This document shows positions 20,894-28,583 of a stretch of DNA of 46,918 nucleotides, piece by piece. The notes beneath the pieces are model-generated. The model saw only the letters and a program-made list of their open reading frames with translations, did no database searches and was not told the origin of the DNA. How positions within the stretch are numbered: position 1 is the stretch's first letter; each line of letters begins with the position of its first letter. This stretch comes from Vibrio proteolyticus NBRC 13287 (GTDB lineage Bacteria; Pseudomonadota; Gammaproteobacteria; Enterobacterales; Vibrionaceae): the NCBI RefSeq assembly GCF_000467125.1, contig NZ_BATJ01000029.1, forward strand, positions 1 through 46,918, written 5' to 3'. A program made the position numbers and the translations under genes.

Positions 20894-20986
20894 GAAAAAG
20901 ACGTCCTTGTACTGGGAGGGAAGTTAAGGACATCACTATGCCTCAATCAGGCCGGGTCACAAAGCAAAGATTGAGGCCGGGTGAGA

Positions 20987-22867
20987 TCAGACTTTAAAGC
21001 GACTGATCTGCTGGCGCATTGCGTCCGCCGCTCGGTTCATGTCTGCCGCACTTTCGCTGCTCTGGATGGACTGCTGAGCCAGCGCATCGGAGGCGTCTTT
21101 GATGCCTTGTGTATTGCGACTGATGTCTTCACTGACCGCACGCTGCTCTTCCGCCGCACTGGCGATTTGCAAGGCCATATCATTGATTTCATTAATTGCA
21201 GTTGTGATTTTCGACAAGCTGTCCTGAGCTTCCTGCGCGTAGCTGACACTGGTGTCCGCCAACTGAGTGCTGGTTTGCATGCTGTCAACGGCCTGACGGG
21301 TGTTGCCTTGCAGTGTTTCAATCATGGCCCGGATCTCCTCGGTGGAGCCGTGGGTACGCTGGCTCAGTACCCGAACTTCATCCGCCACCACGGCAAAACC
21401 GCGCCCTTGCTCACCCGCACGTGCGGCTTCGATCGCGGCATTGAGGGCCAGCAGGTTGGTCTGCTCGGCAATATCCTGAATGGTGGACAGGATCTGGTTG
21501 ATGCTCTGGGCGTTGTTTTCCAGCTCGCTGATGACATCGGCGGCACTGGTGACCTGATTGGCCAGGCTGATGATGGATGAGCGGTTTTGCTCGATCACCT
21601 GTTGGCCGTCCTGACAGGCACTGGCCGAGGCTTGGGAGGCCGTTGCGGTCAGTTCGGCGTGGCTGGCCACTTCGGCGGCGGTAGCCGACATTTCGTGGAT
21701 CGCGGTGGCGATCTGGTTGACGTCGTTCTGCTGGTGCTCGACCCGGTCAGCAGCCTGCATAGAAAGGGAACTGGCTTGACCGGCCTGATCCGACAAAGTC
21801 TGGCTGTGATCGACGATGCCCCGCAGCATCTGCTGTAACTGGCTGAGGAACTGGTTGACGTGTGTCGCCAGTTCGCCGATTTCGTCCATCCGTTTGATGT
21901 CGATACGCTGAGTCAGATCGCCTTCCCCCTGAGACAGTTCCTGTACTGCATCAGACAGAGTTTTGAGTGGCATCAACAGGCGGGTGATGATCAATGTACT
22001 GATGGTCGCGATGATCACGTACAACACCACCGACGCGATGGCGGTAAAGGTAATCTGCTCCGAGACCGAAGCGTATGCCATCTGTTTGTCGACCACGATA
22101 CCCAGAGACCAGTCGGTGTTAGGCACTGAAGCCAGATACACCAGCTGTTCGTTCTTCGCTGGCCAGTCGACAGTGGTGATGCTGCTCTGGCGGGTCAACT
22201 CGGCCACCTGACTGGCGGTCAGCGCCGGATTGAGGTTGGTCAGTGGTTTCTGACTCAGTTTTTCATCCTGATACGCCACGATGTTGTTCTGGCCATCGAC
22301 CAGAAACGCAAAACCATTGTTGTCCAGACGCAGGTTGAGAACCTCTTTAATGATGTTGGTGACGGTCAGATCCGCCGCCAGTACCCCGCGTTTTTGTCCG
22401 GAAAAGGCTTTAGCAATACTGACAACGATGCTGCCATCAAAGTCCTGGTAGGGTTCAGTGATGATCAGACCGTTGCTGGCCATGGCATCCTGATACCAGG
22501 GGCGGCTGCGCGGATCGTAATCGGTGGGCCAATCTTCGGTTTTGTCGCCGTAGGCAATGCTGCCGTCATTGAAACCGGCGTACACCGAAAGGAAGTTCCC
22601 AGCCCGTTTGGTCACCAGCAGCTCGCGGTCGGCGTTGGATTGGTCTGCAATCGCCTTCTCGTTGGCGAGCATCATGTTGCTGCGCGTGGCCAGCCAGTCA
22701 CTGATGTAGCGCGTGGTTGCCCGACTGGCATTTTCCATTTCCTGGCTGATGGCTGAGGTGGTTTCCTGCCTCAGTTGACTGACCGAAATCCATGCCTGAA
22801 CACCGCTGACTATCGCGATGATGATCGCTATGGCGATTTGAATTTTAAACTTTATTGTGTTTCTCAT
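20987..22867 (-). CDS. Methyl-accepting chemotaxis protein with amino-acid-type dCache sensor
   Basis: The 626-residue chemoreceptor has a first membrane helix (about 8-28), a periplasmic dCache domain, a second membrane helix (about 275-298), HAMP, and a cytoplasmic signalling domain with the hairpin tip LLALNAAIEAARAGEQGRGF. The sensor has Y117, R122, W124, Y125, Y140, D142 and D166, spaced like the residues that bind the amino and carboxyl groups of amino acids in PctA-type dCache_1 domains. An amino acid or related ligand is therefore likely. A purine-rich GGAAAGG precedes the ATG. It reports through CheA/CheW encoded elsewhere. Confidence 0.92.
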   Translation of the reverse strand: MRNTIKFKIQIAIAIIIAIVSGVQAWISVSQLRQETTSAISQEMENASRATTRYISDWLATRSNMMLANEKAIADQSNADRELLVTKRAGNFLSVYAGFNDGSIAYGDKTEDWPTDYDPRSRPWYQDAMASNGLIITEPYQDFDGSIVVSIAKAFSGQKRGVLAADLTVTNIIKEVLNLRLDNNGFAFLVDGQNNIVAYQDEKLSQKPLTNLNPALTASQVAELTRQSSITTVDWPAKNEQLVYLASVPNTDWSLGIVVDKQMAYASVSEQITFTAIASVVLYVIIATISTLIITRLLMPLKTLSDAVQELSQGEGDLTQRIDIKRMDEIGELATHVNQFLSQLQQMLRGIVDHSQTLSDQAGQASSLSMQAADRVEHQQNDVNQIATAIHEMSATAAEVASHAELTATASQASASACQDGQQVIEQNRSSIISLANQVTSAADVISELENNAQSINQILSTIQDIAEQTNLLALNAAIEAARAGEQGRGFAVVADEVRVLSQRTHGSTEEIRAMIETLQGNTRQAVDSMQTSTQLADTSVSYAQEAQDSLSKITTAINEINDMALQIASAAEEQRAVSEDISRNTQGIKDASDALAQQSIQSSESAADMNRAADAMRQQISRFKV

Positions 22868-23076
22868 TGCCTTTCCTTCATTACAGCAGAAGAGTGCCTA
22901 ACAGGCCTCGATTGGGCTCATACTCCGCCTTGTTATGGTTGTGAATTGACGGAGATGCTTCACAGCATCCGCTGATAGTAGTGGATGACGGCAGTGAGTA
23001 ATTTGATCGCGTCGACGTATTAAATGTGTGGATTATCGCCAAATTGCGTATATATGGGGTGGATTTGCGATGATGT

Positions 23077-23109
23077 GACCTCCGATCCAGAAATTCTGTC
23101 GCGGAGGTC
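23077..23109 (-). other. Hairpin after the DASS transporter gene
   Basis: GACCTCCG and CGGAGGTC (8 bp, 17-base loop) lie 10 bases after the minus-strand transporter gene's stop. No T tract follows, so it may be a weak terminator or an mRNA 3' stabiliser. The rest of 22868-23076 shows only a small hairpin (GATGC-6-GCATC) and no recognised promoter. Confidence 0.5.
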
Positions 23110-23118
23110 GGAGTTACA

Positions 23119-24534
23119 TCAGGTGAGCATCAGCGTGGCACCATACACCACCAACAGACCGATCACGCCCATGATCAGGCCGGTTTTGGCCATATCTTTA
23201 CTCTCGATGAGCCCGGTGGAATAGGCGAGCGAGTTCGGCGGTGTCGATACTGGCAGAATCATCCCCAGTGAGGCCGAGAAGGCGACGATCACCAGCAACC
23301 CCTGCAGGCCACCGACGGTTGTCAGGCTGTCCATGGAACTGCCAATCGCTGCGGCGATCGGCATCAACAAGTTGGCAGTGGCGGTGTTGGACATAAAATT
23401 TGCCATCAGCCAGCACACCATCGACAGAGCAATCACCACCGCCATCGGTGACAGCGCTTCATAATGGATAGCATGAGCCAGCGCGGCTGCCAGACCGGTG
23501 TGATCCAGTGCGATGCCGATCGCGATCCCGCCGGCAACCAGCCACAATACATCCCAGTTGATCAACTTAAGCTCCTCTTTACCCATGATGCCGGTCAGGG
23601 TGAATACCGCGAGGGGAATGATCGACACCACGTATGTGTTCATGCCGTGCAGTTGTGTGGTCATCCACAACAATATGGTGGCGGCAAAGGTGACGTACAC
23701 CACAATCGCGCGCCATTGCATACTGAACTGACCATTGAGTTTGAGCTCCATGCGGACCTGAGTCGACGGAAACAGCTTCTGCAGCAAAAACCAGGCGATG
23801 GTCAGTTGCAGAATAACAAACGGTAGCCCCATCATCATCCAGCTGAGAAAGCTGATGCTGTGTTCCCCTGTCAGGTATTGCAGGGCAATCGCATTAGGGG
23901 GCGTGCCGATGGGGGTCGCGATGCCTCCGGTATTGGCGGCGATGGGAATACACAGCACCAACGCTTTGATTCCCAGATCACCTTTTGGCGCTGATGCGAC
24001 GATCGGGCCAAGCAGCGCCAGCATCATCACGGTGGTGGCGGTATTGGACATGAACATTGAGAACACGGCCGTGATCAGCATCAGGCCGAGCATAATGAAT
24101 CTAGGCTGATTCCCGAACGGTTTTAACAACACCCGGGCCAGGTTGTTGTCCAGTTCATATTTGGAAGCGGCGATCGCCAGCGCGAAGCCACCCATGAACA
24201 GAATAATGATCGGCGAAGAAAAGGCGCTGAAAATGTCGGTATACGCTAATAGCTGCCCCAAGTCGTGGCCGCTGGGCGGCGTGCGGAACAGGTGCAGGCC
24301 TTTGTCGGAAATCATCACCAGTTCCAGAGCGATGATCAGAATGGAGGTGGCAAACACCGGCACCGGTTCCAGCACCCACAACAGAGCCGCCAGCAGGAAA
24401 ATCGCCAGCAGGCGATGTTGGATCAGGGTCAGGTTGTCGATCGGTATCGCATCCATTGGCATCATCAGGACACCGAGTGGGAGCAGGAAGCAGATGAATA
24501 GCTTGATGACTGTCTCGGTTTTCATCGTCGGCAT
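23119..24534 (-). CDS. DASS-family sodium-coupled di/tricarboxylate (or sulfate) symporter
   Basis: This 471-residue membrane protein belongs to the divalent anion:Na+ symporter family (SLC13, VcINDY type). It shows two inverted repeats, each with the SNT and TPPN signatures that bind sodium and carboxylate: SNTAT at 163-167 with GTPPNAIAL at 210-218, and SNTATANLLMP with STPPNSLAYSTG in the second half. About 11-13 hydrophobic segments are visible. C4-dicarboxylates or citrate are the likely substrates, but sulfate transport cannot be excluded. It is monocistronic between the psd terminator and a weak 3' hairpin. Confidence 0.9.
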   Translation of the reverse strand: MPTMKTETVIKLFICFLLPLGVLMMPMDAIPIDNLTLIQHRLLAIFLLAALLWVLEPVPVFATSILIIALELVMISDKGLHLFRTPPSGHDLGQLLAYTDIFSAFSSPIIILFMGGFALAIAASKYELDNNLARVLLKPFGNQPRFIMLGLMLITAVFSMFMSNTATTVMMLALLGPIVASAPKGDLGIKALVLCIPIAANTGGIATPIGTPPNAIALQYLTGEHSISFLSWMMMGLPFVILQLTIAWFLLQKLFPSTQVRMELKLNGQFSMQWRAIVVYVTFAATILLWMTTQLHGMNTYVVSIIPLAVFTLTGIMGKEELKLINWDVLWLVAGGIAIGIALDHTGLAAALAHAIHYEALSPMAVVIALSMVCWLMANFMSNTATANLLMPIAAAIGSSMDSLTTVGGLQGLLVIVAFSASLGMILPVSTPPNSLAYSTGLIESKDMAKTGLIMGVIGLLVVYGATLMLT

Positions 24535-24655
24535 AATGCACTCTCTGATAAGGTCGATGTCATTAGCATAAGAGATGCGTGGCGGTGGGTCTTAGACCAA
24601 GCTTAGAGTTTTGATATGTCGCGGATTTTTATGCGATTGTTTTGTTTTTTATCAA

Positions 24656-24682
24656 TAAAAAGCCCCGTGAGGTACGGGGCTT
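24656..24682 (-). terminator. psd terminator
   Basis: On the minus strand AAGCCCCGT-ACCTC-ACGGGGCTT continues into TTT, 23 bases after the psd stop. The remaining bases 24535-24655 should hold the transporter promoter, which was not resolved. Confidence 0.88.
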
Positions 24683-24704
24683 GGAAAGGTGCTGAGTGAA
24701 GGGA

Positions 24705-25583
24705 TTATTCTGTGTCACTTTGCTCGGTTTTACGGTACGCATATGGGGCGCCCATGCGTGTCGGTGCGTTGTCCTGGATGCTGTCATCAAACCGGATGGC
24801 GTCTTTGGCGAACAGGTTGATCACGGTCGAGCCCAGTTTGAAACGGCCCATTTCCTGACCTTTTTTCAGTACCACGGACTGAGTTCCCTGCGCCGGATAA
24901 TCCCAACGGTAAACGGTGTTGCCACGCGGTGGCGTGACCGTGCCTGCCCAGACCAGTTCAATGCTGCCGACGATGGTGGCGCCGACCAGAACTTGGGCCA
25001 TCGGGCCGAATTCGGTATCGAAAATACACACCACACGCTCGTTGCGCGCAAACAGGTTTGGTACGTTTTCGGCCGTCAGCGGGTTGACCGAGAACAGATC
25101 GCCCGGTACGTAAATCATCTGACGCAATACCCCATCACATGGCATGTGCACCCGGTGATAATCACGTGGTGACAGGTACAGAGTGGCAAACTCACCATCG
25201 GCAAACTCGGCGGCCAGTTGCTCGTCCCCCCCCAGCAACTCCTGAGCGCTGAAGTAATGACCTTTAGCTTGGATCAGTTGGCCGTCTTCGATGGGGCCAA
25301 ACTGGCTGACACACGCGTCAGCCGGGTGCGTGATGAGATCCGCCCCGTCTGCCAGCGGGCGTGCATCGTCTTTCAGTTCACGTACGAAGAACTCATTGAA
25401 GGTCTTAAAATGTGTCGGATCAGAGTGGCGCGCTTCGTCCATATTGACGTGGTATTTTTTGATGAACCAGCGGATCACAGCGGTGGTCAGACCGCCAGCC
25501 TGGGCTGACGCCAGTTTGCCCATCAGGCGGGTCAGGCCGTGCTGAGGAATCCAGTACTGCAGTCCAACTTTAATCTTGTCCAT
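24705..25583 (-). CDS. psd: Phosphatidylserine decarboxylase proenzyme
   Basis: Psd makes phosphatidylethanolamine from phosphatidylserine at the inner membrane. The 292-residue proenzyme has the self-cleavage motif LGST at residues 250-253, where Ser252 becomes the pyruvoyl group. The Asp and His of the proteolysis triad are in the DYHRVHMP region (141-148) and near residue 88 (HPAD). The ATG at 25583 is chosen over an in-frame TTG at 25598. It follows rsgA after 111 bases on the same strand, the order found in E. coli. Confidence 0.97.
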   Translation of the reverse strand: MDKIKVGLQYWIPQHGLTRLMGKLASAQAGGLTTAVIRWFIKKYHVNMDEARHSDPTHFKTFNEFFVRELKDDARPLADGADLITHPADACVSQFGPIEDGQLIQAKGHYFSAQELLGGDEQLAAEFADGEFATLYLSPRDYHRVHMPCDGVLRQMIYVPGDLFSVNPLTAENVPNLFARNERVVCIFDTEFGPMAQVLVGATIVGSIELVWAGTVTPPRGNTVYRWDYPAQGTQSVVLKKGQEMGRFKLGSTVINLFAKDAIRFDDSIQDNAPTRMGAPYAYRKTEQSDTE

Positions 25584-25694
25584 TGTGTTTCGTTCCAATG
25601 TTAATAGTCGGTTTCAAATCTTCAGGGCGCGAGATAGTACTTAAAAAGGCACCGCTTGTCAGCAGTGTCTCATCTCGCGTCGCCAAGGAGTGTG

Positions 25695-26750
25695 TTACAG
25701 GTCGGCTTTTTTGTTGCGGGAATACTGACGGTTGGCTTTGTTTTCCGCCATGCTTTCCAGAATGCGATGATAGTTATCAAAGCGTACTTCGCTGATCTCG
25801 CCGTTTTCAACCGCTTCACGTAGCAAACAGCCGGGATCGTCCAGATGTTTGCAGTCACGGAATTTACAGCCACCGAGGTAGGGACGAAATTCGACAAATG
25901 CCTCGGTGACTTCGTCGGCTTCCAGGTGCCACAGGCCGAATTCGCGTACGCCCGGCGAATCAATCAGATCGCCACCGGATGGGAAGTGGTACAAGCGCGC
26001 AGCGGTGGTGGTGTGTTGGCCCAGTCCCGAGTTTTGCGAGACTTCTCCTTCTTCGACGTCCAGACCTGGCATCAGGGCGTTCACCAGACTGGATTTGCCC
26101 ACCCCAGACTGACCAACGAAGATATTGACGCGATCGCGCAGCTGGTCTTCGAGCTCTGTGATGCCTTCGCCGCTCTCTTTACTGACCAGCACAACTCGAT
26201 AACCAATGCGCTGATATTCACTCATCCACTCGCGGTAGAGGGTACGCTGCTCTTCATCCAGCAGATCGATTTTGTTCAGCACCAGCAGCGGTACAATGTT
26301 GAGTGTCTCAGACACCACCAGATACCGGTCAATGATATTGAGAGATAGCTCCGGCAGGACAGAAGAGACGATCACCATCTGGTCGACGTTGGCGGCCACT
26401 GGCTTCAGACCGTCGTAGTAATCCGGGCGAGTCAGCACAGAGCTGCGAGGTTCGACAGCTTCCACCACACCGGAAATGCCGTCCATCGATTCCAGACCAG
26501 AACGCCAGATCACTTTGTCTCCGGACACCAGCGTTTCAATACCCCGGCGCAGATTACAGCGATGTACCTCTTTGGTCTCGGTGTCTTCGATGTCGGCGTG
26601 CTGGCCAAAGCGGGTGATAACCAACCCGGTTTTGCTGCCACCCAGCATGGTTTCGTCCCACTGAACGGTTTCTTCCTGAGTGAGCTTGCGCTTTTGATTA
26701 CTTCTAACTCGTCTTACCTGACCTTTGGTCAGTTTTTTCTTCTTTGCCAC
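25695..26750 (-). CDS. rsgA: Small ribosomal subunit biogenesis GTPase RsgA
   Basis: RsgA is a circularly permuted GTPase that checks and releases late 30S precursors. The 351-residue protein (E. coli 350) has a basic N-terminus (AKKKKLTKGQVRRVR), an OB fold, and GTPase motifs in permuted order: NKIDLL (G4), then GQSGVGKSSLVN (G1), then DSPGVREFGL (G3). It ends with a zinc-binding domain (CKFRDCKHLDDPGC). The start is GTG at 26750, with GAG 7 bases before it; an ATA/ATG extension to 26801 gives no family-like sequence. It is divergent from orn, as in E. coli. Confidence 0.96.
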   Translation of the reverse strand: MAKKKKLTKGQVRRVRSNQKRKLTQEETVQWDETMLGGSKTGLVITRFGQHADIEDTETKEVHRCNLRRGIETLVSGDKVIWRSGLESMDGISGVVEAVEPRSSVLTRPDYYDGLKPVAANVDQMVIVSSVLPELSLNIIDRYLVVSETLNIVPLLVLNKIDLLDEEQRTLYREWMSEYQRIGYRVVLVSKESGEGITELEDQLRDRVNIFVGQSGVGKSSLVNALMPGLDVEEGEVSQNSGLGQHTTTAARLYHFPSGGDLIDSPGVREFGLWHLEADEVTEAFVEFRPYLGGCKFRDCKHLDDPGCLLREAVENGEISEVRFDNYHRILESMAENKANRQYSRNKKADL

Positions 26751-26867
26751 AATTTGTCTCAATGATCGCAGGTGCACCGAACTATCACTGCCGGCATACA
26801 CCTATCTTGGGGATCTCAATTTGGGTATAGTACCTTTTTTATCGGCAAACAAATAGGCAACGTCTCT

Positions 26868-27413
26868 ATGTCCTTTAGTGACCAGAACTTAATCTGGGTC
26901 GATCTGGAAATGACCGGTCTGGATCCCGAAACGCACAAAATTATTGAAATCGCGACCATCGTCACCGACAGTGAACTGAATATCCTTGCAGAAGGGCCCG
27001 TGTTGGCGGTTCATCAATCGGAAGCGGAGCTGGCGAAAATGGATGAGTGGTGTACTACCACACACACCAACAGCGGGCTGGTGGCGCGGGTTCGTCAGAG
27101 CCAGATCGATGAGGCGGAAGCGGTGCGTCAGACCTTAGCTTTTCTGGAGCAGTGGGTGCCGAAAGGAAAATCACCGATTTGTGGTAACAGTATTGGGCAG
27201 GATCGCCGCTTCCTGTATCGGTATATGCCGGAGTTGGAAACCTATTTCCACTACCGATACCTTGACGTCAGCACGCTCAAAGAGCTGACCCGACGCTGGA
27301 AGCCTGAAGTGCTCGACGGATTCACCAAACAGGGCAGTCATTTGGCTCTGGACGATATTCGTGAGTCAATCGCTGAGCTAAAATATTACCGCGAAACGAT
27401 TTTTAAGATATAA
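26868..27413 (+). CDS. orn: Oligoribonuclease
   Basis: Orn is the DEDDh 3'-5' exonuclease that degrades RNA dinucleotides (including pGpG from cyclic-di-GMP turnover). The 181-residue length equals E. coli. Visible active-site residues are D12 and E14 in IWVDLEMTGLDP, the GQDRRFLYRYMP motif, and ALDDIRES near the end with the preceding His (SHLALDD). The ATG at 26868 gives the standard MSFSDQNLIWVD start; the upstream in-frame extension to 26772 overlaps the rsgA promoter region. An imperfect long hairpin follows. Confidence 0.98.
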   Translation: MSFSDQNLIWVDLEMTGLDPETHKIIEIATIVTDSELNILAEGPVLAVHQSEAELAKMDEWCTTTHTNSGLVARVRQSQIDEAEAVRQTLAFLEQWVPKGKSPICGNSIGQDRRFLYRYMPELETYFHYRYLDVSTLKELTRRWKPEVLDGFTKQGSHLALDDIRESIAELKYYRETIFKI

Positions 27414-27428
27414 TCGCCCGGCTGCGAA

Positions 27429-27492
27429 AACTCCGCTGATGGTAAAAACAACGCCAGCTGTTGCTTTGTTACCCGGAGTTGTGTGGTTTTTC
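27429..27492 (+). terminator. Probable orn terminator
   Basis: An imperfect long stem (AACTCCG...CGGAGTT enclosing GGTAA...TTACC and CAAC...GTTG) spans 27429-27480 and is followed by GTGTGGTTTTT. It lies 15 bases after the orn stop and before the tRNA promoter. Confidence 0.55.
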
Positions 27493-27532
27493 GTCAAACA
27501 GAAAAAAAATGACTTTTTTTGGCGCGAAGGAC

Positions 27533-27560
27533 TTGCATCACAAAAAAATGCTCTTATAAT
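27533..27560 (+). promoter_or_regulatory. Promoter of the tRNA operon
   Basis: TTGCAT (27533-27538) and a perfect TATAAT (27555-27560) are 16 bp apart. The discriminator TCGCAGCCC is G+C-rich, as in stringently controlled stable-RNA promoters. An A/T-rich run with A8 and T8 tracts (27501-27520) lies just upstream, where UP elements or FIS often act. Confidence 0.8.
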
Positions 27561-27592
27561 TCGCAGCCCTAAACGACGGAAACGTTGTTGAT

Positions 27593-27668
27593 GCGACACT
27601 AGCTCAGTTGGTAGAGCGCAACCTTGCCAAGGTTGAGGTCACGAGTTCGAACCTCGTGTGTCGCTCCA
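27593..27668 (+). tRNA. tRNA-Gly (anticodon GCC), copy 1
   Basis: A 76-base cloverleaf with encoded CCA: acceptor GCGACAC/GTGTCGC, D-arm GCTC...GAGC, anticodon stem CAACC/GGTTG with loop TTGCCAA, and T-arm ACGAG-TTCGAAC-CTCGT. It is identical to copies 2 and 3. In E. coli the tRNA-Gly(GCC) genes glyV-glyX-glyY lie in the same orn-queG interval. Confidence 0.98.
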
Positions 27669-27721
27669 CTTTCTTTAAGCAGAAAGTACAGTTGTCATCG
27701 TACTTAACGATGAAATACGGA

Positions 27722-27798
<77 letters not shown>

Positions 27799-27828
27799 AA
27801 TTCAGTCAATAGCATTAGCTGTTGATGT

Positions 27829-27904
27829 GCGACACTAGCTCAGTTGGTAGAGCGCAACCTTGCCAAGGTTGAGGTCACGAGTTCGAACCTCGTGTGTCGC
27901 TCCA
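27829..27904 (+). tRNA. tRNA-Gly (anticodon GCC), copy 2
   Basis: Identical over all 76 bases to copy 1 (acceptor GCGACAC, anticodon loop TTGCCAA, encoded CCA). It starts 30 bases after the fMet tRNA. Confidence 0.98.
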
Positions 27905-27955
27905 CTTTCTTTAAGTGGAAAGTGAGACCCTCATCGTGCTTAACGGTGATACAAC

Positions 27956-28031
27956 GCGACACTAGCTCAGTTGGTAGAGCGCAACCTTGCCAAGGTTGAG
28001 GTCACGAGTTCGAACCTCGTGTGTCGCTCCA
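27956..28031 (+). tRNA. tRNA-Gly (anticodon GCC), copy 3
   Basis: Identical over all 76 bases to copies 1 and 2. The 51-base spacer before it resembles the spacer after copy 1, pointing to duplication of a gene-plus-spacer unit. Confidence 0.98.
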
Positions 28032-28128
28032 AATCTTCTTCAGATCAGCATAAGATCTGAATCGGTCATTTAAGACCACCGCTCTTTACTTAATGCTGCG
28101 AAGCATAAGCCCAAAACAGCGAGAGACA
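28032..28128 (+). other. Structured 3' trailer of the tRNA operon
   Basis: The 97 bases between the last tRNA and the terminator can fold into three hairpins: TTCAGATC-7-GATCTGAA (28039-28061), GGTC-6-GACC (28064-28077) and ATGCT-GCGA-AGCAT (28093-28106). No ORF is present. RNase E would release this piece during tRNA maturation. Confidence 0.55.
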
Positions 28129-28155
28129 ATCCACCTATTCGGTGGATGTTTTTTT
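28129..28155 (+). terminator. Terminator of the tRNA operon
   Basis: ATCCACC-TATTC-GGTGGAT (7-bp perfect stem) is followed by G and seven T, a strong Rho-independent terminator. Confidence 0.92.
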
Positions 28156-28583
28156 GTCTCAAAATCTCACTAACGCATTCTTACTATGCGACCATTCCCT
28201 TATAGGGAGTGCGTTTCCGAGTACTTGTCATATTTCAATCAACAGACTTATCCACAGTGTATTCTATGTGGATAACTTGGTGGGTAAATCGATTTTTTCC
28301 TATTGACAAGCTGGATTTACAAGGATCCTTGAACTCTGTTCTGGATGAGATGAATAAATGGGCTTGGTTTAACTTGTTGTTTTTAATGGTTTTTGCGTGT
28401 TAATGGCGAATGTCAATAGTCATTAAATTCGATCTTTAAGTGATTTTTCCTTGATCTTTGTCATTTCATCGGAATGTGGCTAACTTTCTTTTTTTAGCGT
28501 ACGGCTGCTGACATTCTGTAGTTTTTCCACACTGTCAAAATTTAGAGCTAGCTCAAATTCTGTACATGGCAGAAGCGGTGGTT
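28156..28583. other. Gene-free region with DnaA boxes; candidate datA-like locus
   Basis: No gene is supported in these 428 bases. Two perfect DnaA boxes face each other: TTATCCACA at 28248-28256 and TGTGGATAA (reverse complement of the same box) at 28267-28275, with 10 bases between them. Further matches are TTTTCCACA at 28523-28531 (fits TTWTNCACA) and TGTGGCTAA at 28475-28483 (one mismatch, reverse). The region is A+T-rich and has three GATC sites. In E. coli the DnaA-titration locus datA lies between the glyVXY tRNA genes and queG, the same neighbours as here. No perfect IHF site was found; AATCAACAGACTTA at 28237-28250 is one base off in spacing. Confidence 0.65.
28248..28275. promoter_or_regulatory. 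Inverted pair of perfect DnaA boxes
   Basis: TTATCCACA (28248-28256, +) and its exact reverse complement (28267-28275) have centres 19 bp apart, close to two helical turns, so two DnaA molecules could sit on the same face. Both match the high-affinity R1-type box. Confidence 0.8.

Noticed and set aside
23045..23075. Flagellar sigma-28 promoter for the chemoreceptor gene
   Set aside because: GGCGATAA occurs on the minus strand, but the -35 position reads CCCC instead of TAAA and the site is far from the gene.
28237..28250. IHF site next to the DnaA boxes
   Set aside because: AATCAA is followed by TTA one base too far for the WATCAANNNNTTR consensus, so it is not called as a site although it is worth testing.
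28248..28275. Reading the inverted DnaA boxes as a transcription terminator
   Set aside because: No T tract follows on either strand, a strong terminator already lies at 28129-28155, and both arms match the DnaA box exactly.
28209..28403. Open frame of 64 codons in the DnaA-box region
   Set aside because: No ribosome binding site, no recognisable protein features, and it runs through the DnaA boxes in an A+T-rich stretch.
28533..28560. GAGCTAGCTC palindrome as a queG terminator
   Set aside because: The stem needs a bulge and a mismatch and only four T follow on the minus strand, too weak to call.
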